Assembly: GCA_938030595.1 (NCBI GenBank)
Contig: CALHIB010000002.1
Span: 1 to 40,377, forward strand
Direction: 5' to 3'
DNA from: an uncultured Rhizobiaceae group bacterium
GTDB taxonomy: Bacteria > Pseudomonadota > Alphaproteobacteria > Rhizobiales > Rhizobiaceae
Length of the DNA stretch: 40,377 nt
Shown here: piece by piece, positions 1-9,246 of the stretch
Layout of the letters: each line of letters starts with the position of its first letter
Numbering within the stretch: position 1 is the first letter of the stretch
The notes under the pieces: generated by a model
The model's database searches: none
The model's input: the letters and a program-made list of their open reading frames with translations, nothing else
What the model was told of the DNA's origin: nothing
Made by a program: the position numbers and the translations under genes

Positions 1-275
1 CTGATAGCGAAGCCATTCCAATTGCTTTTGATCTATTGGAGCATGAAGGTCTGTGTATGGGCGGCTCTACAGGTATTAATGTTGCGGGTGCTATTCGCAT
101 GGCCAAGGAACTTGGACCAGGCCATACAATCGTAACAGTGCTTTGTGACTTCGGTAGCCGCTACCAGTCTAAAATGTTCAACCCGGCGTTCTTGCGTTCA
201 AAAGACCTTGATGTTCCAGCCTGGCTTGAAGATGATACCAAGTTTGATCTACCCATTGTTGATTACAAAGAGTAA
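1..275 (+). CDS. PLP-dependent cysteine synthase family protein, C-terminal part (5' truncated by window edge)
   Basis: Open frame from position 3 reads DSEAIPIAFDLLEHEGLCMGGSTGINVAGAIRMAKELGPGHTIVTVLCDFGSRYQSK...; the GSTGIN and DxGxRYxSK pattern fits the cysteine synthase C-terminus. Confidence 0.85.
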   Translation, partial: DSEAIPIAFDLLEHEGLCMGGSTGINVAGAIRMAKELGPGHTIVTVLCDFGSRYQSKMFNPAFLRSKDLDVPAWLEDDTKFDLPIVDYKE

Positions 276-277
276 TA

Positions 278-1018
278 ATGGCTTTTGTAACAAAGCCTGC
301 TTTTCTTGATGATGCCTATCTTACAGCCTGCGAAAGCAAAGTGGTGTATATCAACGAGCAAGGTGGTATTATTCTGGATCAAACTAATTTTTATGCAGCC
401 AGTGGCGGGCAACCAGGAGACACGGGCAAACTTGAACGCGCTGATGGCTCAACCATTAAAGTTGCTACAACCATCAATGGAGCCACAAAGCAAGAAATCA
501 TATTAATTCCTGAGGAAAACCAACAAGCACCTCAAGTAGGTGAAACCTTGGTCGGTCATATAGATTGGGAACGACGTTATAAATTGATGCAAATGCATAC
601 TGCATGTCATTTATTAAGCGTAGTATGCCCCTACCCTATAACAGGCGCAGCAGTGAACCTGGATGACAGCCGAGTGGACTTTGATTTGAGGGATACCTTT
701 GTTGGCAAAGAAGAAACAACCGAAAAGCTGATGCAACTGGTTTCTGAAAATCATCCAGTGTATACAAAATGGATTAGCGAAGAAGAGCTTGATGATGATC
801 CCTCTATTATTAAATCCAAAAACGTGAAGCCACCAAAAGGCTTAGGTAAAATCCGTCTTGTGTGCATAGGCGAGAATGCAGGCATTGATAGCCAACCATG
901 CGGCGGAACACATGTGACGGAGACTGGTGAAATTGGTTCAATCCATATTGGAAAAATCGAGAAAAAGGGAAAAGAGAACAGGCGTTTTCGAATCCGTTTT
1001 GGTGATCCAATTCAATAA
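278..1018 (+). CDS. Alanyl-tRNA editing protein (AlaX-like)
   Basis: TNFYAASGGQPGDTG, HTACHLLS and QPCGGTHVTETGEIG match the AlaRS editing-domain HxxxH and CxxxH signatures; starts 3 nt after the upstream stop. Confidence 0.88.
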   Translation: MAFVTKPAFLDDAYLTACESKVVYINEQGGIILDQTNFYAASGGQPGDTGKLERADGSTIKVATTINGATKQEIILIPEENQQAPQVGETLVGHIDWERRYKLMQMHTACHLLSVVCPYPITGAAVNLDDSRVDFDLRDTFVGKEETTEKLMQLVSENHPVYTKWISEEELDDDPSIIKSKNVKPPKGLGKIRLVCIGENAGIDSQPCGGTHVTETGEIGSIHIGKIEKKGKENRRFRIRFGDPIQ

Positions 1019-1124
1019 TCATGAGTTAGTTTACACCCATAATCATTAGGCCTTGCTACATAATTATCATTGCTCATATACTTGATAGACACTTTTTATA
1101 AATTTAAAATTATTAGGCTTTAAA

Positions 1125-1973
1125 ATGAATTCACAAAATTTTATTTCACAACGTGATGCTTTAAACTGCCTCGATAAGGAAGATGTCAGTTTCGTAGATG
1201 GTTCTTGGTATTTACCCGCACAAAATCGCAATGCAAAAGAAGAATATAAAACTGCCCGCATTCCAGGGGCGGTATTTTTTGATATTGATGCAATTGCAGA
1301 CCCTGATACAGACCTTCCCCATATGTTGCCCCATCATGAAGTATTTGCAGAAGTAGCAAATGTTTTAGGTTTGTCGCATGACAGATTAATTATTTTGTAT
1401 GATGGCCCCGGTTTGTTTTCTGTCCCACGTGTTTGGTGGACATTAAAAACAATGGGAGCTCAAAATGTCAAAATCCTAGAGGGTGGATTTGATAGCTGGA
1501 AAATCGAAAGCTTACCTATTGAAAATGGTCCACCAAAAAAACCAAGACCAAGTATTTTCCAGCCTCACTTTGCTCATAACAAAATAGCGAGCAAAAAAGA
1601 CCTTGAATATAACATCGAACGTGGCAGAGCTGTTGTTCTTGATGCAAGGCCAAATGCAAGATTTAAAGGAGAAGCACCAGAACCAAGAGCTGGATTACGC
1701 AGCGGACACATTCCAAAATCAATCTCATTACCAGCAAGTGAATTAATTGTGGATGGAAAACTACGAGATACACAAGAATTGCAAAAGATTTTTCATGACT
1801 TGCTAATCTATCCGGACACAGAAGTCATCACATCTTGCGGTTCAGGTGTTACCGCCGCTATATTGACTTTAGCATTGCATGAAGCTGGAAGAGAAAATAC
1901 TAAATTATATGACGGTTCATGGGCAGAATGGGGGCTACCAGAGGGGCCAGAAATAAGCACTAATGACGAATGA
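1125..1973 (+). CDS. sseA: 3-mercaptopyruvate sulfurtransferase (two rhodanese domains)
   Basis: Tandem rhodanese domains with C-terminal catalytic loop SCGSGVTAA, typical of SseA. Confidence 0.88.
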   Translation: MNSQNFISQRDALNCLDKEDVSFVDGSWYLPAQNRNAKEEYKTARIPGAVFFDIDAIADPDTDLPHMLPHHEVFAEVANVLGLSHDRLIILYDGPGLFSVPRVWWTLKTMGAQNVKILEGGFDSWKIESLPIENGPPKKPRPSIFQPHFAHNKIASKKDLEYNIERGRAVVLDARPNARFKGEAPEPRAGLRSGHIPKSISLPASELIVDGKLRDTQELQKIFHDLLIYPDTEVITSCGSGVTAAILTLALHEAGRENTKLYDGSWAEWGLPEGPEISTNDE

Positions 1974-2514
1974 TAATAAAAAGCAATTGAGAAAAAAGGG
2001 AAAATTAAAAACCCATGTGACTTTTTTGGAGATGTATCATTTACCACTGCGCCATATACCCGTCCCAACAAAGCCAACGATAGCACTTATTCGTGCTGAA
2101 AATATCCCTTCCCGGTTTTACAGATACATCTACGAAATGGTTGGAAAACAACACCATTGGGAAGAACGCAGAAACCTGATAGATGCAAAACTCTATGCAC
2201 TTGTTAATCATGAAAATACTGAAATTAGTATTCTTTATGCCGATGGCTGCCCCGCTGGTTTTTTTGAACTTAATACAGAAAACCACCCCGAGAGCATTGA
2301 AATATTGTATTTTGGCTTAGGCAAAGACTATCAGGGTTTAGGGTTAGGAAAATGGTTTGCCTACGCCGCAATAAGCGCTGCATGGGCACATAAACCTGAA
2401 AAAATAACAATCCAGACGAATACCCTTGACCATCCTGCAGCTTTGCAACTTTACCAAAGACTGGGATTTTCACCTGTTGCAACAGCCGATGTGGAAATTG
2501 AGGAATGGAAATAA
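1963..2514 (+). CDS. GNAT family N-acetyltransferase
   Basis: IEILYFGLGKDYQGLGLGKWF (acetyl-CoA loop) and LDHPAALQLYQRLGFSPV; overlaps the sseA 3' end. Confidence 0.85.
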   Translation: MTNDNKKQLRKKGKLKTHVTFLEMYHLPLRHIPVPTKPTIALIRAENIPSRFYRYIYEMVGKQHHWEERRNLIDAKLYALVNHENTEISILYADGCPAGFFELNTENHPESIEILYFGLGKDYQGLGLGKWFAYAAISAAWAHKPEKITIQTNTLDHPAALQLYQRLGFSPVATADVEIEEWK

Positions 2515-2547
2515 AAAAACTCCCTTGTTAATACAACAAGGGATTTA
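2515..2547 (-). terminator. Rho-independent terminator, probably for ald
   Basis: Inverted repeat TCCCTTGTT(2521-2529)/AACAAGGGA(2535-2543); on the minus strand followed by GTTTTTTT, downstream of the ald stop. Confidence 0.75.
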
Positions 2548-2611
2548 GTTAAAACTCATCCATATATGCCTGAATGAAAACCCGCTTCTGCGACAGGTTA
2601 TGATTTTTATT

Positions 2612-3727
2612 TTAAAGCTTTAATGCATCCAACGGCTCAACCATTTCAATACCCAATGCATCTGATACCGCCTGATTAGTAATCTTGCCTTTATGAACAT
2701 TAAGTCCGTTTTGGAGGTGCACATTTTCTGCAATAGCATCAAGACCTTTAGATGCTAACGCTAAACCAAATGGTAAAGTAGCGTTATTAAGTGCATGTGA
2801 AGAAGTTAGCGGAACCGCACCTGGCATATTCGCTACACAGTAATGAACGACATTATCAACAACATAAGTAGGATCGGAATGCGTTGTTGCTTTTGAAGTT
2901 TCAAAACAGCCGCCTTGGTCGATTGCTACGTCAACCAGAACGGAGCCAGGCTTCATGCGAGACAACATTTCACGGCTTACAAGCTTTGGCGCAGCAGCAC
3001 CTGGAATAAGAACAGCACCAATCACTGCATCAGCAGCCAGGCATTCTTCTTCGACAGCTTCTGCCGTTGAATAACGTGTCTTTGCGGTATTACCAAAAAG
3101 ATCGTCCAATTCACGCATACGAGGTAAAGAGCGATCAAGTATAGTGACATCAGCACCAAGACCAACTGCCATTTTGGCTGCATGCGTACCCACAACACCG
3201 CCACCAATCACAACAACTTTAGCTGGCAATACACCGGGCACACCACCCATCAAACGCCCCAAACCGCCATTAGGCTTTTGAAGTGCCGTAGCAGCGCACT
3301 GAATTGCAAGACGCCCTGCAACTTCACTCATAGGTGCCAGTAGCGGCAGGCCACCCTCATCATCAGTTACAGTCTCATAGGCAACTGCGGTACAACCAGA
3401 CTCAATCAGGCCTTTTGTTTGAGCAGGATCCGGCGCTAAATGTAGATATGTGTAAAGAATTTGATCTTCGCGAAGTTGAACCCATTCACTTGGCTGTGGT
3501 TCTTTAACTTTCACAACCATTTCTGCAATATCAAAAACTTCCTTAGCGGTGCCAAGTACCTTTGCTCCAGCCGCCTCATAAGCAGCGTCATCTGCCCCAA
3601 TGCCAGCGCCTGCATTGGTCTCGACATAGACTTCATGCCCGCGTGAAACATACTCCCTTGCAGAACCCGGTGTTACACCAACTCTGAATTCATTATCTTT
3701 AATTTCTTTAGGAACCCCAATGCGCAT
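2612..3727 (-). CDS. ald: Alanine dehydrogenase
   Basis: MRIGVPKEIKDNEFRVGVTPGS...YTYLHLAPD...VVIGGGVVGTHAAKMAVGLGADVTILDRS is characteristic of Ald; start set at MRIGVPKE. Confidence 0.95.
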   Translation of the reverse strand: MRIGVPKEIKDNEFRVGVTPGSAREYVSRGHEVYVETNAGAGIGADDAAYEAAGAKVLGTAKEVFDIAEMVVKVKEPQPSEWVQLREDQILYTYLHLAPDPAQTKGLIESGCTAVAYETVTDDEGGLPLLAPMSEVAGRLAIQCAATALQKPNGGLGRLMGGVPGVLPAKVVVIGGGVVGTHAAKMAVGLGADVTILDRSLPRMRELDDLFGNTAKTRYSTAEAVEEECLAADAVIGAVLIPGAAAPKLVSREMLSRMKPGSVLVDVAIDQGGCFETSKATTHSDPTYVVDNVVHYCVANMPGAVPLTSSHALNNATLPFGLALASKGLDAIAENVHLQNGLNVHKGKITNQAVSDALGIEMVEPLDALKL

Positions 3728-3776
3728 AGTTATCTCCAATTCAATGCACGATTAAACCATCTAAAGCTTATTACCA

Positions 3777-3788
3777 ATATCGCGATAT
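3777..3788. promoter_or_regulatory. 12-bp perfect palindrome ATATCGCGATAT in the divergent ald/lrp intergenic region (candidate operator)
   Basis: Direct reading of the sequence; placed between divergent ald and an Lrp-family regulator. Confidence 0.4.
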
Positions 3789-3853
3789 GTCCTTGCAAAA
3801 TAACACTTTAAAATATGCAGTATTAGTGATTTATTGCGTGATGAATTAAAATA

Positions 3854-4348
3854 ATGGATTTAATTGCAAATATGAAGCTTGATAAGATTGATACTTCGAT
3901 TCTGATTGCCCTACAGGAAAACGCTCGCATCCCAAATGTTGAGCTCGCTAATCGTGTTGGCCTATCACCATCAGCATGCTCCAGGCGTGTCGAACATCTG
4001 GAGCGTTCAGGTACCATCGAAAGTTATCAAGCCGTTATATCCAACAAAGCATTAGGTCAAAGCATCACTGCCATTGTTCATATCACACTAGACAGGCAGT
4101 CTGGTGCGGACTACGAAGAATTTGAAATTGCGGTTGGAAACTGCCCCTATATCGTTGCTTGCTTCCTTATGTCTGGAGAACATGATTACGTAATTCGCGT
4201 AAATGCAAACGATATGGAACATTTTGAATATATTCATAAAAACTGGTTATCAACCTTACCAGGAATATTACGCATTAATTCTAGTTTTGCGATGAGAACT
4301 GTTGTAAACCGTGCCAATATTGACGTTACGGTAATGGAAAATCGATGA
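3854..4348 (+). CDS. Lrp/AsnC family transcriptional regulator
   Basis: LDKIDTSILIALQENARIPNVELANRVGLSPSACSRRVEHLERSGTIESYQAVI HTH plus RAM domain; true start may be 3872 (MKLDKID). Confidence 0.92.
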   Translation: MDLIANMKLDKIDTSILIALQENARIPNVELANRVGLSPSACSRRVEHLERSGTIESYQAVISNKALGQSITAIVHITLDRQSGADYEEFEIAVGNCPYIVACFLMSGEHDYVIRVNANDMEHFEYIHKNWLSTLPGILRINSSFAMRTVVNRANIDVTVMENR

Positions 4349-5358
4349 AGAAGTTTGTTAAATATACACTTGGAATTTTTGTATTGGCGGCAATTGTCTT
4401 TGCTCTTGGTCCCAGACCAACTACAAATGCAGAAATAACATTTAAGGCTTCATCCATCGCAGATAATCTCGATCTTTATTTGGAAGGTACTGAGAGTAAG
4501 ATTTCTGATCTTGTTGAAGGTGCGGAAAAAGAAATAGTTTGGGCTGACCCAACTGCCCAAACACAAACCGATATCTCGCTCGTATATATTCATGGATTTT
4601 CCGCAACAAAGCATGAGACGCGTCCAGTAACAGATAAAATTGCTGATGTTCTCGGTGCCAATATATATTATGCGCGCCTGAAAGGTCATGGTCGAAGTGG
4701 TGACGCTATGGCGGAAGCAACCCTTCAAGGATGGGCAAATGATTTTGCCGAAGCAATTGCGATTGGGGAAAAACTCGGCAAAAAAATCATAATACTCTCT
4801 GCTTCAACAGGTAGCACATTAGCAACTTGGGGACTCACCAAGCCAGAACTCTCCAAAAATGTTGCAGGTATTGTGATGATCTCACCTAATTTTGAGCTTC
4901 AAGGCATATCAACAGAGCTTGCCAACATTCCTTGGGCAGAAACAATTCTGCCTGCAATTGCAGGAAAACAACGCTCTTGGGAACCCCTTAACGATCAACA
5001 CGGCAAATGGTGGACTACAAGTTATCCAAGCAAGGCAATTTTCCCCATGACTGCTTTGCTGAAAGTGCTAAAATCAATTGATAAATCAAAAATCAAAACA
5101 CCCGCATTCTTTATTTACGCACCAGAAGACAAAGTCATCGTCGCATCTGAAGCTGAAAAAGTTGCTGCGGAATGGGGCGGCGCAACGAAAATACTTAAAA
5201 TAGAAGAAACCTCTGATCCATACAAACACGTCATTGCAGGTGACATATTAAGCCCTGAAAATACAAACCGTGTAACCTATGAAATCATTGCCTGGTTAGT
5301 GCAAAATGAAGAACTTAAACTACCAGAGTTATTCAGAGGAACAGGCAATAGTTTTTAA
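4345..5358 (+). CDS. Alpha/beta hydrolase with N-terminal membrane anchor or signal
   Basis: ISLVYIHGFSATKHETRP (oxyanion region), ILSASTGSTLATW (nucleophile elbow), FIYAPEDKVI, HVIAGD; ATGA overlap with the lrp-like gene. Confidence 0.8.
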   Translation: MKKFVKYTLGIFVLAAIVFALGPRPTTNAEITFKASSIADNLDLYLEGTESKISDLVEGAEKEIVWADPTAQTQTDISLVYIHGFSATKHETRPVTDKIADVLGANIYYARLKGHGRSGDAMAEATLQGWANDFAEAIAIGEKLGKKIIILSASTGSTLATWGLTKPELSKNVAGIVMISPNFELQGISTELANIPWAETILPAIAGKQRSWEPLNDQHGKWWTTSYPSKAIFPMTALLKVLKSIDKSKIKTPAFFIYAPEDKVIVASEAEKVAAEWGGATKILKIEETSDPYKHVIAGDILSPENTNRVTYEIIAWLVQNEELKLPELFRGTGNSF

Positions 5359-6530
5359 GGCTTTGCATCTTTTGCAAACGAATAAGAAAAGACCGCCAAA
5401 GCAACCAATATAGAATAAAAAACAAACAGTGCTTCGTATTGCACTGTAGGATTGCCTTCAACCGCATAAGCTTCGACCACAGGGCCACTCATCCACTGAA
5501 ACAAACCTGCACCGCCGATGGAGCAGAAATTTAGCAAAGTCACCCCACGACCAGTTAAATGCGCGGGAACAAAGGCCTTTCCATGAGCCATTTGTACGGC
5601 ATAGCTGGCGCCAAAAAAACCAATTACAACAAATGCTATGATTGCCCAAAATGGATTTGTCGGCAAAGCAACAGCCATAAGTATACAGGTTACCAAAACA
5701 ATCAGGTTTCCAACCATCACAATCCATTTTCTAGTGTTAAACATGCGGTCCAATGGGCCAAAAAACAATGTACCGAGTGCAATTGCGATCGACATATAAA
5801 GCGTCGCTCTGCCGATCTCTAAAGTATTATAATCAAACATTTCTTCAAAAAATGGACCAACCCAAGAACCACGCAGCCCAGCTGCTACCATATACCCACA
5901 AAGAATAATTGGGAAAATCGGCCATAGGGCACGTATTTTCAAAAGAGAAAGATAACCACCACCCTGCTCTGTCGTTTCAACTTTTTCAGGGTCTTGCAAG
6001 GTAGCAAAGATACTAACCCCAATCACCAATACACCAACACCAACAATCATTGCAGTATTACGCCAGCCCCAAATTTCTATGGCTGCAGCAAGGGGTTCTG
6101 AACTGCCGATATTACCAAGCGTTCCGACCGCAATAAAAACTGAAGTCAAAGTCGCAAGTTTAGCTGCATCATAATTTCGCACAAATATATAAAACGGCGC
6201 CATTAAGGCTGGTGAACACCCTGCCCCTATGAGGCCTGTTGCTATGATTAACATCAAAGGTGAACTGGCATAGGCAAACAGGAACATCCCGCCACCGGCA
6301 AAGATGGTGAATATATACCCTGCGGTTCTTTTGGGACCAATGGTATCCAATAAAATACCAACCGGGAATTGAAACAGAGCAAAAGCCAGGAACCATGCAC
6401 CAGACGCATATGCCAACTCAACCGACGTCATACCAAGTTCTGATGTCAAAACAGGCTTGAGGACAGCTAAAAATGCGCGTGAAAACTGGCTAAATACATA
6501 AGCCAAGGCCATTACCATAATACCGCGCAT
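5355..6530 (-). CDS. MFS transporter
   Basis: 12-TM-like hydrophobic protein: YVFSQFSRAFLAVLKPVL..., FALFQFPVGILLDTIGPKRT; convergent 4-nt overlap with the hydrolase. Confidence 0.88.
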   Translation of the reverse strand: MRGIMVMALAYVFSQFSRAFLAVLKPVLTSELGMTSVELAYASGAWFLAFALFQFPVGILLDTIGPKRTAGYIFTIFAGGGMFLFAYASSPLMLIIATGLIGAGCSPALMAPFYIFVRNYDAAKLATLTSVFIAVGTLGNIGSSEPLAAAIEIWGWRNTAMIVGVGVLVIGVSIFATLQDPEKVETTEQGGGYLSLLKIRALWPIFPIILCGYMVAAGLRGSWVGPFFEEMFDYNTLEIGRATLYMSIAIALGTLFFGPLDRMFNTRKWIVMVGNLIVLVTCILMAVALPTNPFWAIIAFVVIGFFGASYAVQMAHGKAFVPAHLTGRGVTLLNFCSIGGAGLFQWMSGPVVEAYAVEGNPTVQYEALFVFYSILVALAVFSYSFAKDAKP

Positions 6531-6675
6531 AAAAATTCCCCATTATTATTTTTAAATGCCTACGCCTGAGATTGAATAAACACAAGCAAAATGGTGAACA
6601 CAGCGTTTCCCATTCAAAACTTTCTTTCCAGAACAAAGGTCGTATATTTATGGCAACACAATATTGAGAGACACC

Positions 6676-7605
6676 ATGCTAAAAGAAATTAAAGGCCTGC
6701 ATCACGTAACGTCTATGGCAAGTGATGCAAATCAAAACAATCATTATTTTACAAAACTCTTAGGACTAAGACGCATCAAGAAAACAGTTAACTTCGATGC
6801 TCCCGATGTTTATCATCTATACTATGGAGATGAGTTGGGTACTCCTGGATCAGTCATGACTTACTTCCCGTTTCCACATATGAAAAAAGGATTAGCAGGC
6901 ACCGGAGAAGTTGGTACAACAGCATTCGCTATTCCAAAAGGAGCCATTCCTTTTTGGGAAAAGCGTTTCAGCACCTCAACATACAGCACTATAAAATCAG
7001 TGCAAAGGTTTGGTGAAAATCAACTTGAGATTTTAGGTCCTGACGGTGACCAATTTGCCTTGGTGGAAACAGAAGACACAAGGAAACCTTGGATTGCAGA
7101 CGACATCCCGCAAGAGGCAGCGATTAGAGGGTTTCATTCAGCCTCAATGCGCTTGCAGGACGATAGAGCAATGCTCGAACTTCTCAAGTTCATGAATTAC
7201 CAAATTATCGATACGAAAGACGGCATTACCAGAATGATGATTGAAAACGGTAATGAGGCAAACATTATTGATCTGGAAATAATGCCTGCTGCAAAACAAG
7301 CACAACAAGGCGCAGGCTCCGTTCATCACATTGCCTTTGCCGTTGAAAACCGTGAAGCCCAATTAAATGTTCGAAAAGCACTTATGGATACAGGCTATCA
7401 CGTTACGCCAGTTATTGACCGGGATTATTTCTGGGCGATTTATTTTCGCTCACCAGGTGGTGTTTTGTTTGAAATAGCAACCAATGAACCTGGCTTCGAA
7501 AGAGATGAATACGCAGCACATTTAGGCGAGTCTTTAAAACTACCTTCCCAACATGAACATTTGCGAGAAACTCTGGAAAAGCATTTACAACCGCTTGAAG
7601 ACTAA
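6676..7605 (+). CDS. Ring-cleaving dioxygenase, glyoxalase/VOC superfamily (MhqO/LinE-like)
   Basis: MLKEIKGLHHVTSMASDANQNNHYFTKLLGLRRIKKTVNFDAPDVYHLYYGDELGTPGSVMTYFPF and SVHHIAFAV...FEIATNEPGF. Confidence 0.88.
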   Translation: MLKEIKGLHHVTSMASDANQNNHYFTKLLGLRRIKKTVNFDAPDVYHLYYGDELGTPGSVMTYFPFPHMKKGLAGTGEVGTTAFAIPKGAIPFWEKRFSTSTYSTIKSVQRFGENQLEILGPDGDQFALVETEDTRKPWIADDIPQEAAIRGFHSASMRLQDDRAMLELLKFMNYQIIDTKDGITRMMIENGNEANIIDLEIMPAAKQAQQGAGSVHHIAFAVENREAQLNVRKALMDTGYHVTPVIDRDYFWAIYFRSPGGVLFEIATNEPGFERDEYAAHLGESLKLPSQHEHLRETLEKHLQPLED

Positions 7606-7620
7606 GCTAGCGTAATTTCT

Positions 7621-8292
7621 ATGAAAGTTTCTGAAGCTATAAATAATCGTATCTCTGTGAGGGCGTTTACAGATAAACCAGTCAGTCTTGAAACAATAAA
7701 ATCTGTTTTGGAAAAAGCCGCCAGATCCCCATCGGGTAGCAATCTACAGCCTTGGCGGATGGTGATTTTAACACCGCAGAAACTGGTTGACCTCAAAGCA
7801 CTAATGGAAAAGCGTTTGGCTGGAGAGGCAAATCCAAATGGGGACGCCTTGGAATATAATATCCATCCAGAGAACCTGAAAGAACCCTATAGAACGTCTC
7901 GCTATGAAGTAGGCGAGGATATGTATGCGCTACTTGGTATCAGTAGAGACGAAAAACCAAAGCGGCGAGAATGGTTTGCGAATAATTTTAGATTTTTTGG
8001 CGCACCTGCTGCGGTATTTTGTTTTGTTGATCGCACCATGGGCCCGCCACAATGGTCAGATCTTGGCATGTACCTTCAATCTGTCATGTTGTTATTTCAA
8101 GAAGAAGGCATAGACACATGTCCGCAGGAGTGTTGGGCAATGTATCCCAAAACCATCCATGAATTTTGTGAAATGCCAGATGAGCAAATGCTTTTTTGCG
8201 GAATGGCAATTGGCTTTAGGGATGAAAAACATCCTGTCAACAAACTCAGAACAAAGCGACTAAAAACCAACGAATGGCTTAAGGTACTCTAA
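7621..8292 (+). CDS. Nitroreductase family protein
   Basis: INNRISVRAFTDKPVSLETIKSVLEKAARSPSGSNLQPWRMVILT; GMAIGFRDEKHPVNKLRTKR C-terminus. Confidence 0.9.
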   Translation: MKVSEAINNRISVRAFTDKPVSLETIKSVLEKAARSPSGSNLQPWRMVILTPQKLVDLKALMEKRLAGEANPNGDALEYNIHPENLKEPYRTSRYEVGEDMYALLGISRDEKPKRREWFANNFRFFGAPAAVFCFVDRTMGPPQWSDLGMYLQSVMLLFQEEGIDTCPQECWAMYPKTIHEFCEMPDEQMLFCGMAIGFRDEKHPVNKLRTKRLKTNEWLKVL

Positions 8293-8705
8293 CCAAAAGT
8301 ATTGCCTACTTCACTGGGTGTTATTCGTATCAACCTAGACGTTTTTACTGCTGCATTACGATGTTTAACAGCGAGCTGATATTCTTCATCTTTAACCATT
8401 TCGATAAAAGCATCAGAATTTGGGTATTCTGCTATAAACGCTATATCCCAGCTTTCATCATAAGGCCCAATCAAGGTTAGGTCAAACTTGCCTGACCAAA
8501 CAATTCGCCCGCCTACCCTTTGGAATATTGGACCACTTTTGCGCCCGTAGGCCGCGTAAGCTTCCTGACCTGAAACCATGGTGCCATCATCATATGTAAC
8601 GATCTCATGTAATTTTACCAAATTGAGCATATGAATTGCAGTATCAGATTTATTCTCTGCAAAAGCCTTAAACGCTTCGCGCTCAGGATTGATGTATTTA
8701 GGCAT
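8289..8705 (-). CDS. DUF1330 domain-containing protein
   Basis: IHMLNLVKLHE, GGRIVWSGKFDLTLIGP, WDIAFIAEYPNSDAFIEMVKDEEYQLAVKHRNAAVKTSRLI pattern. Confidence 0.75.
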   Translation of the reverse strand: MPKYINPEREAFKAFAENKSDTAIHMLNLVKLHEIVTYDDGTMVSGQEAYAAYGRKSGPIFQRVGGRIVWSGKFDLTLIGPYDESWDIAFIAEYPNSDAFIEMVKDEEYQLAVKHRNAAVKTSRLIRITPSEVGNTFG

Positions 8706-8708
8706 TAA

Positions 8709-9236
8709 TTAGTTTCCAGTTGGAGTAAATTCCACATAACCAGTATCTTTATAATCACCTGCGGCATTGTCAAACTTTTGAAACGTCGAATTAAAACCAC
8801 CTGCTGGGTTACTGACAACAATTTGACGCATGCGACTTAAATTGCCCGTATCATTGTTCACAAAAGACGTAGATATTACGAGAGTTCCATTATCGTAATT
8901 GCTTGTTTCCTTTGTGACTTTAGAGTTCTTAAAAGGCGACAAGAAAGAACCAACAACCTGTCCATCAACAACAGAAAGCTTACCTTGAACCTCAGCCTTG
9001 CCTTGTGTCGTAGCGCAAACACCGACAATGCTAAGAATATTCTCTTCAGTACTAAAATTGTTATCAAGCTTACAACTGACACGTTCTTGTTGATTGCTAA
9101 GCTCCATTATCGCTTCACCACGACCTCGATACTCGCCATTCAATGTTTCAAGAAACTTAGCAGGTGTTTCTTCTGCATACGTGTTTCCACCAACAAGCGC
9201 GCTGGATAATGCAAATAATGCTATAATTTTTCTCAA
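8709..9236 (-). CDS. Small secreted protein, paralog of the 36774-37307 product; partner of the MMPL exporter
   Basis: Signal peptide (M/L)RKIIALFALSSALVGGNTYA; FLETLNGEYRGRGE...ERVSCKL...GVCA. TTG at 9236 chosen because the signal peptide begins there; the provided ORF extends to 9278. Confidence 0.7.
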   Translation of the reverse strand: MRKIIALFALSSALVGGNTYAEETPAKFLETLNGEYRGRGEAIMELSNQQERVSCKLDNNFSTEENILSIVGVCATTQGKAEVQGKLSVVDGQVVGSFLSPFKNSKVTKETSNYDNGTLVISTSFVNNDTGNLSRMRQIVVSNPAGGFNSTFQKFDNAAGDYKDTGYVEFTPTGN

Positions 9237-9246
9237 GGTAAAACTT

